From contig MKSW01000006.1 of assembly GCA_001897425.1 (NCBI GenBank), forward strand, positions 1 to 50,223: DNA of 50,223 nucleotides. Reading direction: 5' to 3'. Source of the stretch: Actinobacteria bacterium 69-20. GTDB taxonomy: Bacteria; Actinomycetota; Actinomycetes; Mycobacteriales; Nakamurellaceae. Each line of letters opens with the position of its first letter. Position 1 is the first letter of the stretch. The translations under genes and the position numbers were made by a program. This document shows positions 41,367-49,836 of the stretch, piece by piece. The notes beneath the pieces were generated by a model that did no database searches, had not been told where the DNA came from, and worked only from the letters and a program-made list of their open reading frames with translations.

Positions 41367-42383
41367 ATGGTGCAGTCCGCACATCCGCCGACGTCCCGGG
41401 CGCCCGCCATCGAGGTGCATGGTCTTACGAAGCAGTTTCGTCGCGCCGGTCAGGATCCCCTGCGCGCGGTGGACGGCCTGGATCTGACGGTTCCCGCGGG
41501 ACAGATCATGGCGTTCCTCGGCCCGAATGGTGCCGGGAAGACGACGACCCTCGACATGGTCCTGGGTCTGACGACCCCCGACGCCGGGACGATTCGCGTC
41601 GCGGGGATGGCGCCGCGCGCGGCGGTCCGCGCCGGCAAGGTCTCCGCGGTGCTGCAGAGCGGCGGGCTGCTGGCGGACCTGACGGTGGTCGAGACCGTGC
41701 GGCTGATCGCGTCGACCTTCGACAATCCGCGCCCCGTCGGCGAAGTCGTGGAACGCGCCGGCCTCGCCGAGCTGGCGAACCGCCGGGTATCGAAATGCTC
41801 CGGTGGTGAGCAGCAGCGGCTGCGATTCGCGATGGCGCTGCTGCCGGACCCCGAGGTGCTGATCCTCGACGAGCCGACCGCCGGCATGGATGTCACTGCG
41901 CGGCACGAATTCTGGGCAACGATGCGCGCCGATGCAGCCGCTGGCCGGACCGTCCTGTTCGCGACGCATTACCTGGAGGAGGCCGATGCGTTCGCCGAAC
42001 GGATCGTGCTGATCTCCGCGGGCCGCGTGGTAGCGGACGGCACTACCAGCGAGATCCGCGCGAGCGGTGCTGGGCGCACGATCGCGGTCGACATGCCGGA
42101 GTCGGATCGGGAGTCGTGGATCGGCCGCGTCCGCTCGCTTCCCGGCGTGACGCACGTCGAGGTTCGCGGACGCCGCGTGTACATCGCCGCGTCGGACACG
42201 GATTCGGCGGCGCTGGCGCTGCTTCGTGACCTCGGCGCGCGGAATCTGGAGATCGCCGCGCCGACCCTCGATTCGGCCTTCGTGGCGCTCACCGGCGAGC
42301 ACTCGGCGGCCACCGAGCCGGATGGGGAGTCGGGTGGTGAAACCGCCTACGCCGCAGACTATGTGGGGGAGGTATCGGCATGA
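41367..42383 (+). CDS. Drug-type ABC transporter ATPase (DrrA type)
   Basis: Seen: about 338 aa. It has Walker A GPNGAGKTT, Q-loop VLQSGGLLADLTV, signature CSGGEQQR, Walker B VLILDEPTAGMD and switch His in FATHYLEEAD. A C-terminal DUF4162-like tail (RIVLISAGRVVADGTTSEIRA and after) is typical of drug and antibiotic exporters. Known: it powers export through the adjacent permease. ATG 41367 has GGAG 9 nt upstream; ATG 41340 and 41358 are in frame but less well placed. The promoter region carries operator repeats, so it is probably induced by a substrate. Confidence 0.9.
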   Translation: MVQSAHPPTSRAPAIEVHGLTKQFRRAGQDPLRAVDGLDLTVPAGQIMAFLGPNGAGKTTTLDMVLGLTTPDAGTIRVAGMAPRAAVRAGKVSAVLQSGGLLADLTVVETVRLIASTFDNPRPVGEVVERAGLAELANRRVSKCSGGEQQRLRFAMALLPDPEVLILDEPTAGMDVTARHEFWATMRADAAAGRTVLFATHYLEEADAFAERIVLISAGRVVADGTTSEIRASGAGRTIAVDMPESDRESWIGRVRSLPGVTHVEVRGRRVYIAASDTDSAALALLRDLGARNLEIAAPTLDSAFVALTGEHSAATEPDGESGGETAYAADYVGEVSA

Positions 42384-43144
42384 ACCCGACCTATTTCGCG
42401 CTGGAGCTCAAGCGCTTCTTCCGCGATTACACCGGCGTGTTCTTCATCGCGGTCCTGCCGTGCTTCTTCTACGTCGTATTCGGAGCCGCGCAATTCTGGT
42501 CCAGCCAATCCGTCGGGCGCGGCAATGTGGCCATGTACGTGATGATCTCGATGGCGGCCTATGGGGCCGTGACGGCGACCGTGTCCATCGGCGGGTCCGC
42601 GGCGATGGAGCGCATGCAGGGCTGGGGGAGGCAGCTCGGGCTCACCCCCATGCGCGACTCCATGTTCGTGGCAACGAAAGCCGTGGTCGGCGTGACCGTC
42701 GCACTGGTCCCGATCGGCCTGATCTTCGTGATCGCGGCGTTCACCGGCGCGCGCGGGGATCTGCCCGCGTGGATCGTCGGCGGCCTGGTGATCCTGGTCG
42801 GCGCCGCCGTGTTCTCCGTGTACGGGCTGATCTTCGGGCTGCTCTTCCGCAGCGAGTCGGCGATCGGCGCCGCGTCGGGAACCCTTGTGGTACTTGCCTT
42901 TCTCGGCAATCTGTTCTTCCCGTTGTCCGGGACACTGCTCACCATCGCGAAGTTCACGCCGCTCTACGGGTATGTGTCGCTCGCCCGCCGGACGCTGACC
43001 GAGGGGTACATCCTGAACGGCACGCAGAACGGCAACCTGGTCTTCGAGCCGCTGTGGCAGCCGATCCTGAACATCGTCGTCTGGACAGTCATCTTCTGCG
43101 CACTGGCCGTCGCCGCCGTGCGGTACGGGCGCCGTCGGCAGTAG
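42380..43144 (+). CDS. ABC-2 type exporter permease
   Basis: Seen: 254 aa with six membrane helices (VFFIAVLPCFFYVVFGAAQFW, VAMYVMISMAAYGAVTATVSIG, VVGVTVALVPIGLIFVIAAFTG, VGAAVFSVYGLIFGLLF, LVVLAFLGNLFFPLSG, IVVWTVIFCALAVAAV). Known: ABC-2 permeases export drugs, lipids or polysaccharides with a dedicated ATPase. The start ATG overlaps the ATPase stop (ATGA), so the two are one unit. The next 80 bp hold a dispersed motif copy and no gene. Confidence 0.9.
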   Translation: MNPTYFALELKRFFRDYTGVFFIAVLPCFFYVVFGAAQFWSSQSVGRGNVAMYVMISMAAYGAVTATVSIGGSAAMERMQGWGRQLGLTPMRDSMFVATKAVVGVTVALVPIGLIFVIAAFTGARGDLPAWIVGGLVILVGAAVFSVYGLIFGLLFRSESAIGAASGTLVVLAFLGNLFFPLSGTLLTIAKFTPLYGYVSLARRTLTEGYILNGTQNGNLVFEPLWQPILNIVVWTVIFCALAVAAVRYGRRRQ

Positions 43145-43158
43145 GGACGCGGCCGAGG

Positions 43159-43177
43159 CGCCCATGACGCTGTTCGC
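43159..43177 (-). repeat. Dispersed CGTCATAC-type motif copy (intergenic)
   Basis: The reverse strand reads GCGAACAGCGTCATGGGCG, 17 of 19 consensus positions. It lies in the 80-bp gap between two convergent genes. Confidence 0.7.
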
Positions 43178-43224
43178 GGCCTATGGCCGGCCAGCGGGAG
43201 GAAGATCACCCGGCGCGGGATGTG

Positions 43225-44001
43225 TCAGCGGCGCCGCGCCCTTTCGTAGCGGTAGGCCACCTTCCGCACCAGCGCTCGCGGAGCCATCTTCGCCGCGGCC
43301 GCGAGCGCCTTGTAGAGACCGCCAGGGACCACGACCGTCCGACCGGCCCGAAGAGCCGACAACGCTTGCTCGACAACAGTGTTCACGTCGGTGTACAGGA
43401 AGCCAGGGGTGCCCGTCATATCGATGTCGGCGCGCTGATGAAATTCGGTGCGCACGAAACCGGGGCACACCGCGACCATCCTTACCCCGGTGCCCTGCAG
43501 GGACATCGCGATCCCCTCGGTGAACGACGTCACCCACGCCTTCGACGCCGAATACGTCGACCCGCGGCCCGGCAGCATTCCCGCGATCGACGCGATGTTG
43601 ATGACGCCGCCGCGATGACGCGCGACCATTCCGGGTAGGGCGGCGTGCGTCAGGGCCATCACGGCGGTCACGTTCAATTCCAGCTGATCGACGAGCTCGC
43701 GTTGCGTGGCGGCCAGGAAGTCCTTGCCCAGGCCCATACCGGCGTTGTTGACGAGCAGGTCGACCGGGATCTCGTCGTCGGTCAGGCGCGCGCAGACATC
43801 GAGCCGCGCCGCGCGATCGGTGAGATCCGCGCCGAGGATCTCCACACCCGGCGCGCCCGCCGCTCGCAGCGTCGCCCGGTCGTCATCCAGTCGAGACCGG
43901 TTGCGTGCCACCAGAACCAAGCGGTAGCCATCGGCAGCCAAGCGCCTGGCGAAGGCCGCGCCGATCCCCGAACTGGCTCCGGTGACCATCGCGGTGGGCA
44001 T
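43225..44001 (-). CDS. Short-chain dehydrogenase/reductase
   Basis: Seen: about 258 aa. The nucleotide-binding TGASSGIG (7-14) is followed by NNAGMGLGKDF, catalytic Ser138 in INIASIAG and Tyr150 with Lys154 in YSASK. The C-terminal 40 residues are basic (APRALVRKVAYRYERARRR). Known: classical SDR enzymes use NAD(P)H on alcohols, ketones or lipids. Substrate unknown. ATG 44001 is 6 nt after a TACAGT box (reverse of 44008-44013), so it may be leaderless. It lies just downstream of the FadE5-like gene on the same strand, 38 bp apart, and may work with it. Confidence 0.88.
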   Translation of the reverse strand: MPTAMVTGASSGIGAAFARRLAADGYRLVLVARNRSRLDDDRATLRAAGAPGVEILGADLTDRAARLDVCARLTDDEIPVDLLVNNAGMGLGKDFLAATQRELVDQLELNVTAVMALTHAALPGMVARHRGGVINIASIAGMLPGRGSTYSASKAWVTSFTEGIAMSLQGTGVRMVAVCPGFVRTEFHQRADIDMTGTPGFLYTDVNTVVEQALSALRAGRTVVVPGGLYKALAAAAKMAPRALVRKVAYRYERARRR

Positions 44002-44007
44002 GCCCCG

Positions 44008-44013
44008 ACTGTA
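44008..44013 (-). promoter_or_regulatory. -10 element of a leaderless promoter (SDR gene)
   Basis: TACAGT on the reverse strand, followed by 6 nt and ATG 44001. No recognisable -35. Confidence 0.4.
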
Positions 44014-44039
44014 GCCGCAGTGGCGAGGGTGGCCCCCGG

Positions 44040-45917
44040 TCAGAACGCTTCTTCGGGCACATCCATCAGCGAGAGGTCGGCGGCTTCGATCACGCTGCGC
44101 CGCGCCGACAGCTCCGGCAGGACGTTGCGCGCGAACCACCGGGCGACGGCGAGTTTTCCGGTGTAGAAGGAGGTGTCGCGCGCATCCGTGGGGCCCGAGG
44201 CTGCGCCCGAATCAGTGCCCGAATCGGAGCCCGCGTCGAGTGCCGCCTGTGCGACGCGCGCCTGCCGAAGGAGCAGATATCCGATCAACAGGTCGCCGGC
44301 GCTCATGAGCAGTGTCACCGCGTGTTCGCCGATCTTGTAGATCGACCGCGGGTCGGTTTGCGACGCCATGGCGTAGCCGACCATCCGGCCGACCATGAGC
44401 TGGACATCCTCCAGCGCGGTCTGGAGCAGGCCGAGTTCCTCCTTGAAACGCCCATCTTCGGTCGCGGCGCCCGCGGTCGTCAGGAACTCCGCGATCTCGG
44501 CCGCGACGGTGCCGAGCGCGGTTCCGTTGTCGCGCACGATCTTCCGGAAGAAGAAGTCCTGGGCCTGGATGCCGGTCGTGCCCTCGTACAGGGTGTCGAT
44601 CTTCGCGTCACGGATGTACTGCTCGATCGGGTAGTCCTGCGTGTACCCGGAACCGCCGAAGACCTGTAGTGCCAGCGCCAGGTTCTCATAGGCACGCTCC
44701 GACCCCGCGCCCTTGACGATGGGCAGCAGCAGATCGTTGACGGCGCGTTCGACAGCGAGATCGCCGTCGCCGACAGCGATCCGGTCCTGCCACGAGGCCG
44801 TGTACAGGTAGACGGCGCGCAATCCCTCGGCATAGGCCTTCTGCCGCATGAGCATCCGCCGGACGTCGGGGTGGTGGATGACCGTCACGCGGGGCGCCGT
44901 CTTGTCGAGTTGCCGCGTCAGATCCGCCGATTGCACGCGGCTCTTCGCGTAGTCGAGCGCATTGAGGTAGCCGGTGGACAGCGTGGCGATCGCTTTGGTA
45001 CCGACCAACATTCGCGCGTATTCGATGACCTGGAACATCTGCGCGATACCGTCATGCACGCCGCCGAGCAGATAGCCCACCGCGGGCCGATCCTGCCCGA
45101 ACGTGAGTTCACAGGTATTGGAGACCTTCAGGCCCATCTTGTGTTCCACGCCGGTCGCGTACACGCCGTTGCGCTCCCCGAGTTCGCCGGTCTGCGGGTC
45201 GAAGAGCACCTTCGGCACGATGAAGAGGCTCAGTCCCTTGGTGCCCGGCCGGGTCTCGATCCCCGGGCCCTCCGGACGCGCAAGCACCAGGTGGATGATA
45301 TTGTCGGCCAGATCGTGCTCCCCCGACGTGATGAAGCGCTTGACCCCTTCGATGTGCCAGGACCCGTCGGGCTGCGGAACCGCGCGGGTCCGCCCGGCCC
45401 CGACATCGCTGCCGGCGTCAGGTTCGGTGAGCACCATCGTGGCGCCCCAACCCTTCTCGATCATGATCCGGGCGATCTGCTTCTGCTCGTCCGTGCCGTT
45501 ACGGTCGATGACCGTCGCGAAGTTGGGCCCGCCCGAGTACATGAACAAGGCGGGATTCGAGCCGAGGATCATCTCGGCGGCGGCCCAGCGCAGCGATGGC
45601 GTCGCCCCGTACCCGCCCAACTCGTTGGGGAGGTCGAGCCGCCACCATTCGCCATCGCGCAGTGCGGCGTAAGACTTCTTCAGCGACTCGGGCACCGGGG
45701 CGGTGTGGCTCTGCGGATCGAAGACCGGCGGATTCCGATCCCCGTCCACAAACGACGCCGCGACCGGACCGGCGGCGACCTTCTCCAGTTCTTCGAGTAC
45801 TCCGCGGGCGGTGTCGGCGTCCATCTCCGACCCGTGGCGACCGAAATAGCGGTCGGCGCCGAAGACCTCGAACAGGTTGAATTCGAGATCCCGCACGTTG
45901 GCCCGATAGTGGCTCAT
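44040..45917 (-). CDS. fadE5: Acyl-CoA dehydrogenase, FadE5 type
   Basis: Seen: 625 aa. It opens [20 protein letters not shown] and ends with EEAF, both close to M. tuberculosis FadE5 as remembered. Family motifs include [48 protein letters not shown] and [18 protein letters not shown]. The long C-terminal extension fits the FadE5 size class. Known: FadE5 takes part in beta-oxidation of acyl-CoAs over a wide chain-length range with FAD. Start ATG 45917 has a strong AAGGAGGT upstream. Its promoter (45987-46015) overlaps two palindromic operators, so a TetR-like lipid-responsive repressor is inferred. Confidence 0.92.
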   Translation of the reverse strand: MSHYRANVRDLEFNLFEVFGADRYFGRHGSEMDADTARGVLEELEKVAAGPVAASFVDGDRNPPVFDPQSHTAPVPESLKKSYAALRDGEWWRLDLPNELGGYGATPSLRWAAAEMILGSNPALFMYSGGPNFATVIDRNGTDEQKQIARIMIEKGWGATMVLTEPDAGSDVGAGRTRAVPQPDGSWHIEGVKRFITSGEHDLADNIIHLVLARPEGPGIETRPGTKGLSLFIVPKVLFDPQTGELGERNGVYATGVEHKMGLKVSNTCELTFGQDRPAVGYLLGGVHDGIAQMFQVIEYARMLVGTKAIATLSTGYLNALDYAKSRVQSADLTRQLDKTAPRVTVIHHPDVRRMLMRQKAYAEGLRAVYLYTASWQDRIAVGDGDLAVERAVNDLLLPIVKGAGSERAYENLALALQVFGGSGYTQDYPIEQYIRDAKIDTLYEGTTGIQAQDFFFRKIVRDNGTALGTVAAEIAEFLTTAGAATEDGRFKEELGLLQTALEDVQLMVGRMVGYAMASQTDPRSIYKIGEHAVTLLMSAGDLLIGYLLLRQARVAQAALDAGSDSGTDSGAASGPTDARDTSFYTGKLAVARWFARNVLPELSARRSVIEAADLSLMDVPEEAF

Positions 45918-45968
45918 GGCTACCTCCTTGCGGACGCGTCGGCGTCACGATTCGCCGGATCGACATAA

Positions 45969-46016
45969 GTTACTCACGAGTAACGTTATGTAGCCAGGGT
46001 ATTACCGGTCAGTAAC
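45969..46016 (-). promoter_or_regulatory. fadE5 promoter with two operators
   Basis: Operator 1 is GTTACTCACGAGTAAC (45969-45984, perfect). Operator 2 is ATTACCGGTCAGTAAC (46001-46016, imperfect), 32 bp away. On the reverse strand TTACTG (46015-46010), 17 bp and TACATA (45992-45987) form the promoter. Operator 2 covers the -35 and operator 1 covers the probable start site. Confidence 0.75.
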
Positions 46017-46084
46017 TCCTGCAAGATGCCTGGTCACAGCGCTGCCCGCGGTGCCACTGGACCCCGGTCGGCGAGTTTGCGACG

Positions 46085-47938
46085 ATGCCTTCGATGACGA
46101 GGTTCGGTGGAGTTCGACGTGGCCGCAGGCGCGCGCACGGTGCTCGGCGCCGGCCGCTGCTCCATGCCGTCATAGCCGCGGTCGCCGTCCTGGCCGCGGT
46201 CGCGGCGGTCGCGGGGTGCACCGGACGGTCCGCTGATGGGCCCAGCCCGGCAGCCGACGAATCCATCGGGCCGACGCCCACCGGCGGCGTCGCCGGGACC
46301 GGAACCGACCTCATCCCGCCCGATACGGGCGGCGAGAGCGGCGGAGCAACCGGCACCACGTCCGCCACGTCGGCGCCGCCCGCACCGGCCGCCGGTCCAC
46401 CGCAGTCCGTACTCCTACCGTGGCTCAAGGGGCCGACGCCGGATGACGGCGTCATTCTCGGCGCTGACGGGACTCGGCTGTGGCAGGGCCCGCGCGCCGG
46501 CGAACGGGCGCTGTTGGGCGACGGCTGGTACCGCTACTTCGGACCGGACGGTTCCCTCGTCGGATGCACCTCCGCCGGATCCTGCGTCGGCGTGGGCGGC
46601 GACGGGACGGTCTCCGTCACCGCGGGACCCGGCGATCCGCGCGAGGTCTACCGATCGAACGGCACATACCTCGGCAGATACAGCGCTGCCGGCGAGAAGA
46701 TGGCCGCAGAGCCCGACCCGCGGACGTTCGCCGATGCCCTGGCCGCCTCGGGTGTCGATGTCGCCGGGTTGGTCAACGCGGCCACCCGCACGGCGCCGTT
46801 CGCCGGTGGGGTCACCGGTGATCCGCATCTGATCACCGCGGCCGGGCAGCGGATCACCACCCAAGTCATCGGCCAGTTCGTCGCGCGCGGCGGAGATCCG
46901 ACGCACGTGATCCAGCTGCAGTTCGACCCCATGAGCCACCGCACGGACGTGTCGGTGGTGTCTGCCGCGGCGATCGGTACCGGCGCGAACACCGTCATCG
47001 TCGAGGCGTCCGGCGTGGTCAGCGTCGACGGGCGGATACAGCCCAGGGGGTCGGGCTTCCAGCAGACATCGCTGGCCGGGGGCGTGGTCCTCGGGCGGTG
47101 GCCGAGTGACGCGGACGGTGTGTCGACGGTGGTGGTGATGTGGCCTGACGGCTCGTCCGTCGTCGCGACCGTGAACGCGGCACTGGGGCTGACCCTTGTC
47201 GCGAACATCTTCCCGCGCGCCGGTGCCACCGGCCTGTTCGGCTCGGTCGACGCGCCGGCCGGATCGGACCTCCTTGCTCGCGGCGGCTCCGCGACAGCCG
47301 TGCCGAGTGCCATCCTGTCGTGGCGCGTCACGGCGGCCGAACGTCTGCTCCCGGCGCCGGCGGGCACCCTACCGCCCTTTCCGACGCAGACCGCGACGAT
47401 CGATTCCGGCGCCGCCAAGGTCGCGCAACAGGTGTGTGACGGCCACGGGATGCGCAACGTCGCCGACGTCGCGGCGTGCGCCTTTGACGTCGGGCTGACC
47501 GGCGACACCGGTTTCGTGGCCGGGCATCTCGAGCTGAGTGCCGCGGCGGAGGTGTCCGCCATCCCATCGGACTTTGCGGCGCGCTGGCCGGCACTCGAGC
47601 CTGCAGCCCCGGCGAGTGCACATGACCTACCCGCGAACGGCCAGCTGGCCTTCACCCTCGCGCCCGCGCAGACGCAGGCGTTCCACCTGACGATCGCGAC
47701 GCCGGGGGCCGTCGGCGTCGCGAACCGGAGCGGCTGTGCCGCCGGGGCCAATCCGCCGGGGATGGATCAGCCGGCGCTGCGCGTCTTCGACGCCGCCGGG
47801 CATGCCGTGTCCGACCGGCTCCCGCTGTGTGGGCACGTCGAGACGCCCGCGCTCCGGGCGGGGACGTACACGCTCGTCGTCGCGAACGGCATCGGCCGGG
47901 CCGCCATCGACGTCCGCGGCAACGTCGTGCTGCCGTAA
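46085..47938 (+). CDS. Lipoprotein with a VWD-like domain
   Basis: Seen: about 617 aa. The lipoprotein signal (HAVIAAVAVLAAVAAVAGC) follows a basic N-terminus, then a Gly/Ser/Pro/Thr linker to about residue 105. A domain with GDPHLITAAGQRITTQVIGQF (about 245-265) follows. GDPH, the FVARGG...HVIQLQFDP strand and a later CAFDVGLTGD recall von Willebrand factor type D. The last part (AQTQAFHLTIATPGAVGV, then a Cys pair) looks like a lectin- or PPC-type beta domain. Known: VWD modules assemble extracellular proteins in animals; bacterial surface versions are uncharacterised. The gene is divergent from fadE5. Start ATG 46085 is uncertain, with ATG 46094 close by. Confidence 0.75.
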   Translation: MPSMTRFGGVRRGRRRAHGARRRPLLHAVIAAVAVLAAVAAVAGCTGRSADGPSPAADESIGPTPTGGVAGTGTDLIPPDTGGESGGATGTTSATSAPPAPAAGPPQSVLLPWLKGPTPDDGVILGADGTRLWQGPRAGERALLGDGWYRYFGPDGSLVGCTSAGSCVGVGGDGTVSVTAGPGDPREVYRSNGTYLGRYSAAGEKMAAEPDPRTFADALAASGVDVAGLVNAATRTAPFAGGVTGDPHLITAAGQRITTQVIGQFVARGGDPTHVIQLQFDPMSHRTDVSVVSAAAIGTGANTVIVEASGVVSVDGRIQPRGSGFQQTSLAGGVVLGRWPSDADGVSTVVVMWPDGSSVVATVNAALGLTLVANIFPRAGATGLFGSVDAPAGSDLLARGGSATAVPSAILSWRVTAAERLLPAPAGTLPPFPTQTATIDSGAAKVAQQVCDGHGMRNVADVAACAFDVGLTGDTGFVAGHLELSAAAEVSAIPSDFAARWPALEPAAPASAHDLPANGQLAFTLAPAQTQAFHLTIATPGAVGVANRSGCAAGANPPGMDQPALRVFDAAGHAVSDRLPLCGHVETPALRAGTYTLVVANGIGRAAIDVRGNVVLP

Positions 47939-47983
47939 CGAGCGGCTCGCCCGTGCGTCGTACGCGGGCGGTAGGTTGACGCT

Positions 47984-48520
47984 ATGACGATCAACGACCC
48001 CGGGCCCGCCGTCGGCGACACCAAGGACTGGGTATGGGCCGCCACTAGGCCGTGCGCCGAATGCGGTTTCGACCCCACCGCGATCGACGACGTCGCCGTG
48101 GCGAACACTTTGCGCGGCACCACGTCTCGCTGGGCCGCCGTGCTCGCCGGACCGGACGCGCGAGACCGTCCGAAGCCAGCCGTCTGGTCACCGCTCGAGT
48201 ACGCCTGCCACGTTCGAGACGTGCACCGCGTGTTCACCGGGCGGGTCACCCTGATGCTCACCGAGGACGCGCCACAGTTCGCGAACTGGGATCAGGACAA
48301 GGCTGCCGTCGCCGGACGGTACTGGGCCGCCGACCCGGCCGTTGTCGCCGCCGAATTGGCCGAGGCCGCCGAGCAGTCCGCCGCCGGATATGACGCTGTT
48401 CCCGCCGATGCCTGGTCCCGGACCGGTATGCGCAGTAACGGCAGCGCCTTCACCATCTCGTCGATCGGTCACTACCACCTGCACGACGTCGTGCACCACC
48501 TTTACGACGTGCAGGGCTGA
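47984..48520 (+). CDS. DinB-family (DUF664-like) protein
   Basis: Seen: 178 aa, all-helical. The three probable metal-binding His positions are in ACHVRDVH (one or two) and HYHLHDVVHHLYDV. Known: DinB-fold proteins bind a divalent metal with three His; some act as thiol-dependent S-transferases with mycothiol or bacillithiol. A mycothiol role is plausible in this lineage but is inference. ATG 47984 lies 6 nt past TAGGTT (47972-47977), which suggests a leaderless transcript. A motif copy at 48385-48403 sits in a variable helix. Confidence 0.85.
   Translation: MTINDPGPAVGDTKDWVWAATRPCAECGFDPTAIDDVAVANTLRGTTSRWAAVLAGPDARDRPKPAVWSPLEYACHVRDVHRVFTGRVTLMLTEDAPQFANWDQDKAAVAGRYWAADPAVVAAELAEAAEQSAAGYDAVPADAWSRTGMRSNGSAFTISSIGHYHLHDVVHHLYDVQG
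48385..48403 (-). repeat. Dispersed CGTCATA motif copy (coding)
   Basis: The reverse strand reads GGGAACAGCGTCATATCCG, 17 of 19 consensus positions, within the DinB gene (codons for Gly-Tyr-Asp-Ala-Val). Confidence 0.6.
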
Positions 48521-48564
48521 GACTTTCGCAGCGGGACCAGCCCCCGTCGTTCAGGCCGCGGGCG

Positions 48565-49023
48565 CTACGCGCCCCAGTGCTGCAGCTCGATGATGTTGCC
48601 CTCCGGGTCGCGTGCGTAAGTGACCTGCAGCGGACCGACCCCGGGCACGGTGGTTTCGGCAATCTCCCCGAGGCGCTGTCCACCGTGCGCCACCACATCG
48701 TCGAGCGCGGCCGGCACGTCCGCCACGTGGAACGCGAGGTGGCCGTACCCGGCGCGGTTAGCCACCGGCAGCGCCTGCTCGGCCGTCCCGTCATAGCTGT
48801 AGATCTCCAGCGTCGGGCCGGAATCACCGTGCCCCGGCAATAGCAGATGCTGTCCGCGCAGATGCGCCCCGGCGACTCCCGTCGCCGCCGACAGCCACTC
48901 GCCGGCCTGATCACGCTCCGGCCCGGTCGGCCGGCAGTCGAACACCTCGACATAGAAACGGACCAGTCGCCGCCAGTCCCGGGCGATGAGATTGGTGTGC
49001 ACGTAACGGATATCGGCAGCCAC
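48565..49023 (-). CDS. VOC-superfamily (glyoxalase-like) protein
   Basis: Seen: 152 aa in two beta-alpha-beta-beta-beta halves. The first metal ligand is probably His in YVHTNLIARDW, then Glu in PTLEIYSYDG, His in YGHLAFHVADV and Glu in DPEGNIIELQHW. Known: vicinal-oxygen-chelate enzymes include glyoxalase I, dioxygenases and fosfomycin-resistance proteins; function cannot be assigned. GTG 49023 lies exactly 7 nt past a TATGGT box (reverse of 49031-49036), so it is probably leaderless. It converges with the DinB gene; a GGGCGC-TAC-GCGCCC hairpin at 48560-48574 overlaps its stop. Confidence 0.85.
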   Translation of the reverse strand: MAADIRYVHTNLIARDWRRLVRFYVEVFDCRPTGPERDQAGEWLSAATGVAGAHLRGQHLLLPGHGDSGPTLEIYSYDGTAEQALPVANRAGYGHLAFHVADVPAALDDVVAHGGQRLGEIAETTVPGVGPLQVTYARDPEGNIIELQHWGA

Positions 49024-49030
49024 AGGTCAT

Positions 49031-49036
49031 ACCATA
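49031..49036 (-). promoter_or_regulatory. -10 element of a leaderless promoter (VOC gene)
   Basis: TATGGT on the reverse strand, 7 nt before GTG 49023. Confidence 0.5.
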
Positions 49037-49181
49037 GGCGATCGGGCCAGCTGGTCCAGCCGAATCGTCGTGCCGCTCACCGTCGTTCTCGGTGGACCGC
49101 TGCGGGAGCGTCGTGGCCGACCGGAGCGCGGTGAACCCGGAGTCTTGCCGCTGCCGGGGTGCTCGGATCGGTGGGCGGGCG

Positions 49182-49706
49182 TCACGCGCTGGCGACGTGC
49201 GGGCTCCGGGCGAGCGCGACTCTGCCGGGACGGAGGGATCCGCTGGGACGCAGCTCGGGCGTTTCTGCCGTACACGATTCGGCGATGCGACCGGGTGTGC
49301 GGGTCAGCCGAACGGTGATGCCGGCCCGATCGGCGGCCTGATACACCACCGGCAGCACCCATTGACGGAGCCACCAGCCCTCGCCCTGGCCGGGGTGTGC
49401 GCTGCAGTAGTCCGTCAGCAGCCAGCCGTCGCGCGTGGATCTGACCGCGACCACGGCCGTGTCGTCGTGGGAGAAGTAGTAGCGGGTGCGGCCGAACCGG
49501 ATGGATGTGGCCCGGCGCAGGGTCGCGAGCGGCCAAGCAGCGCACGAGATCCCCACTGCCGCAGTGCGTATCGCCCGCGTCCAGCCGTGGGTCGCCCGGG
49601 CCGCGTATCGCCGGCCGCGCCACACCCACCAGGAGATTCGCATCGCGTCGAGGGGCTGGGCCGTCCGTGCACCCTCAATCGGCGGCAGTGTCGTGGAATC
49701 CATCAT
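49182..49706 (-). CDS. Uncharacterised protein, possibly GNAT-like
   Basis: Not securely recognised. Seen: about 174 aa. A basic, Trp-rich N-terminal half (RISWWVWRGRRYAARATHGWTRAIR) leads to a strand-rich middle (RFGRTRYYFSHDDTAVVAVRSTRDGWLLTDYCS) and the stretch HPGQGEGWWLRQWVLPVVYQAADRAGITVRLT, which resembles the acetyl-CoA loop and final helices of an acetyltransferase. No signal peptide. ATG 49706 is 6 nt after AGAAGG; GTG 49712 is also in frame. The tail (RPSGSLRPGRVALARSPHV) looks disordered. The downstream gap 49024-49181 shows no gene. Confidence 0.55.
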   Translation of the reverse strand: MMDSTTLPPIEGARTAQPLDAMRISWWVWRGRRYAARATHGWTRAIRTAAVGISCAAWPLATLRRATSIRFGRTRYYFSHDDTAVVAVRSTRDGWLLTDYCSAHPGQGEGWWLRQWVLPVVYQAADRAGITVRLTRTPGRIAESCTAETPELRPSGSLRPGRVALARSPHVASA

Positions 49707-49806
49707 TCTCACCTTCTGTGGGGCGTGCGTGATCTTACGGATTGTCGTGAAACACCTGGCAATGCAACGACTTTCACCACAACGATACCGACTCCGCGCG
49801 CTGCGT

Positions 49807-49836
49807 GGAAGGTCTTGGAAGGTCGCGGAAGGTCAG
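49807..49836. repeat. Three exact GGAAGGTC units with a 10-bp period
   Basis: GGAAGGTC occurs at 49807, 49817 and 49827, each followed by two variable bases, at about one helical turn. The last copy overlaps the stop codon of the phosphoesterase gene. Confidence 0.75.

Noticed and set aside
1655-48403. The dispersed motif as a FtsK-orienting or other polar chromosome signal
   Set aside because: Forward and reverse copies are mixed within a few kilobases, including a facing pair, so it shows no strand polarity here.
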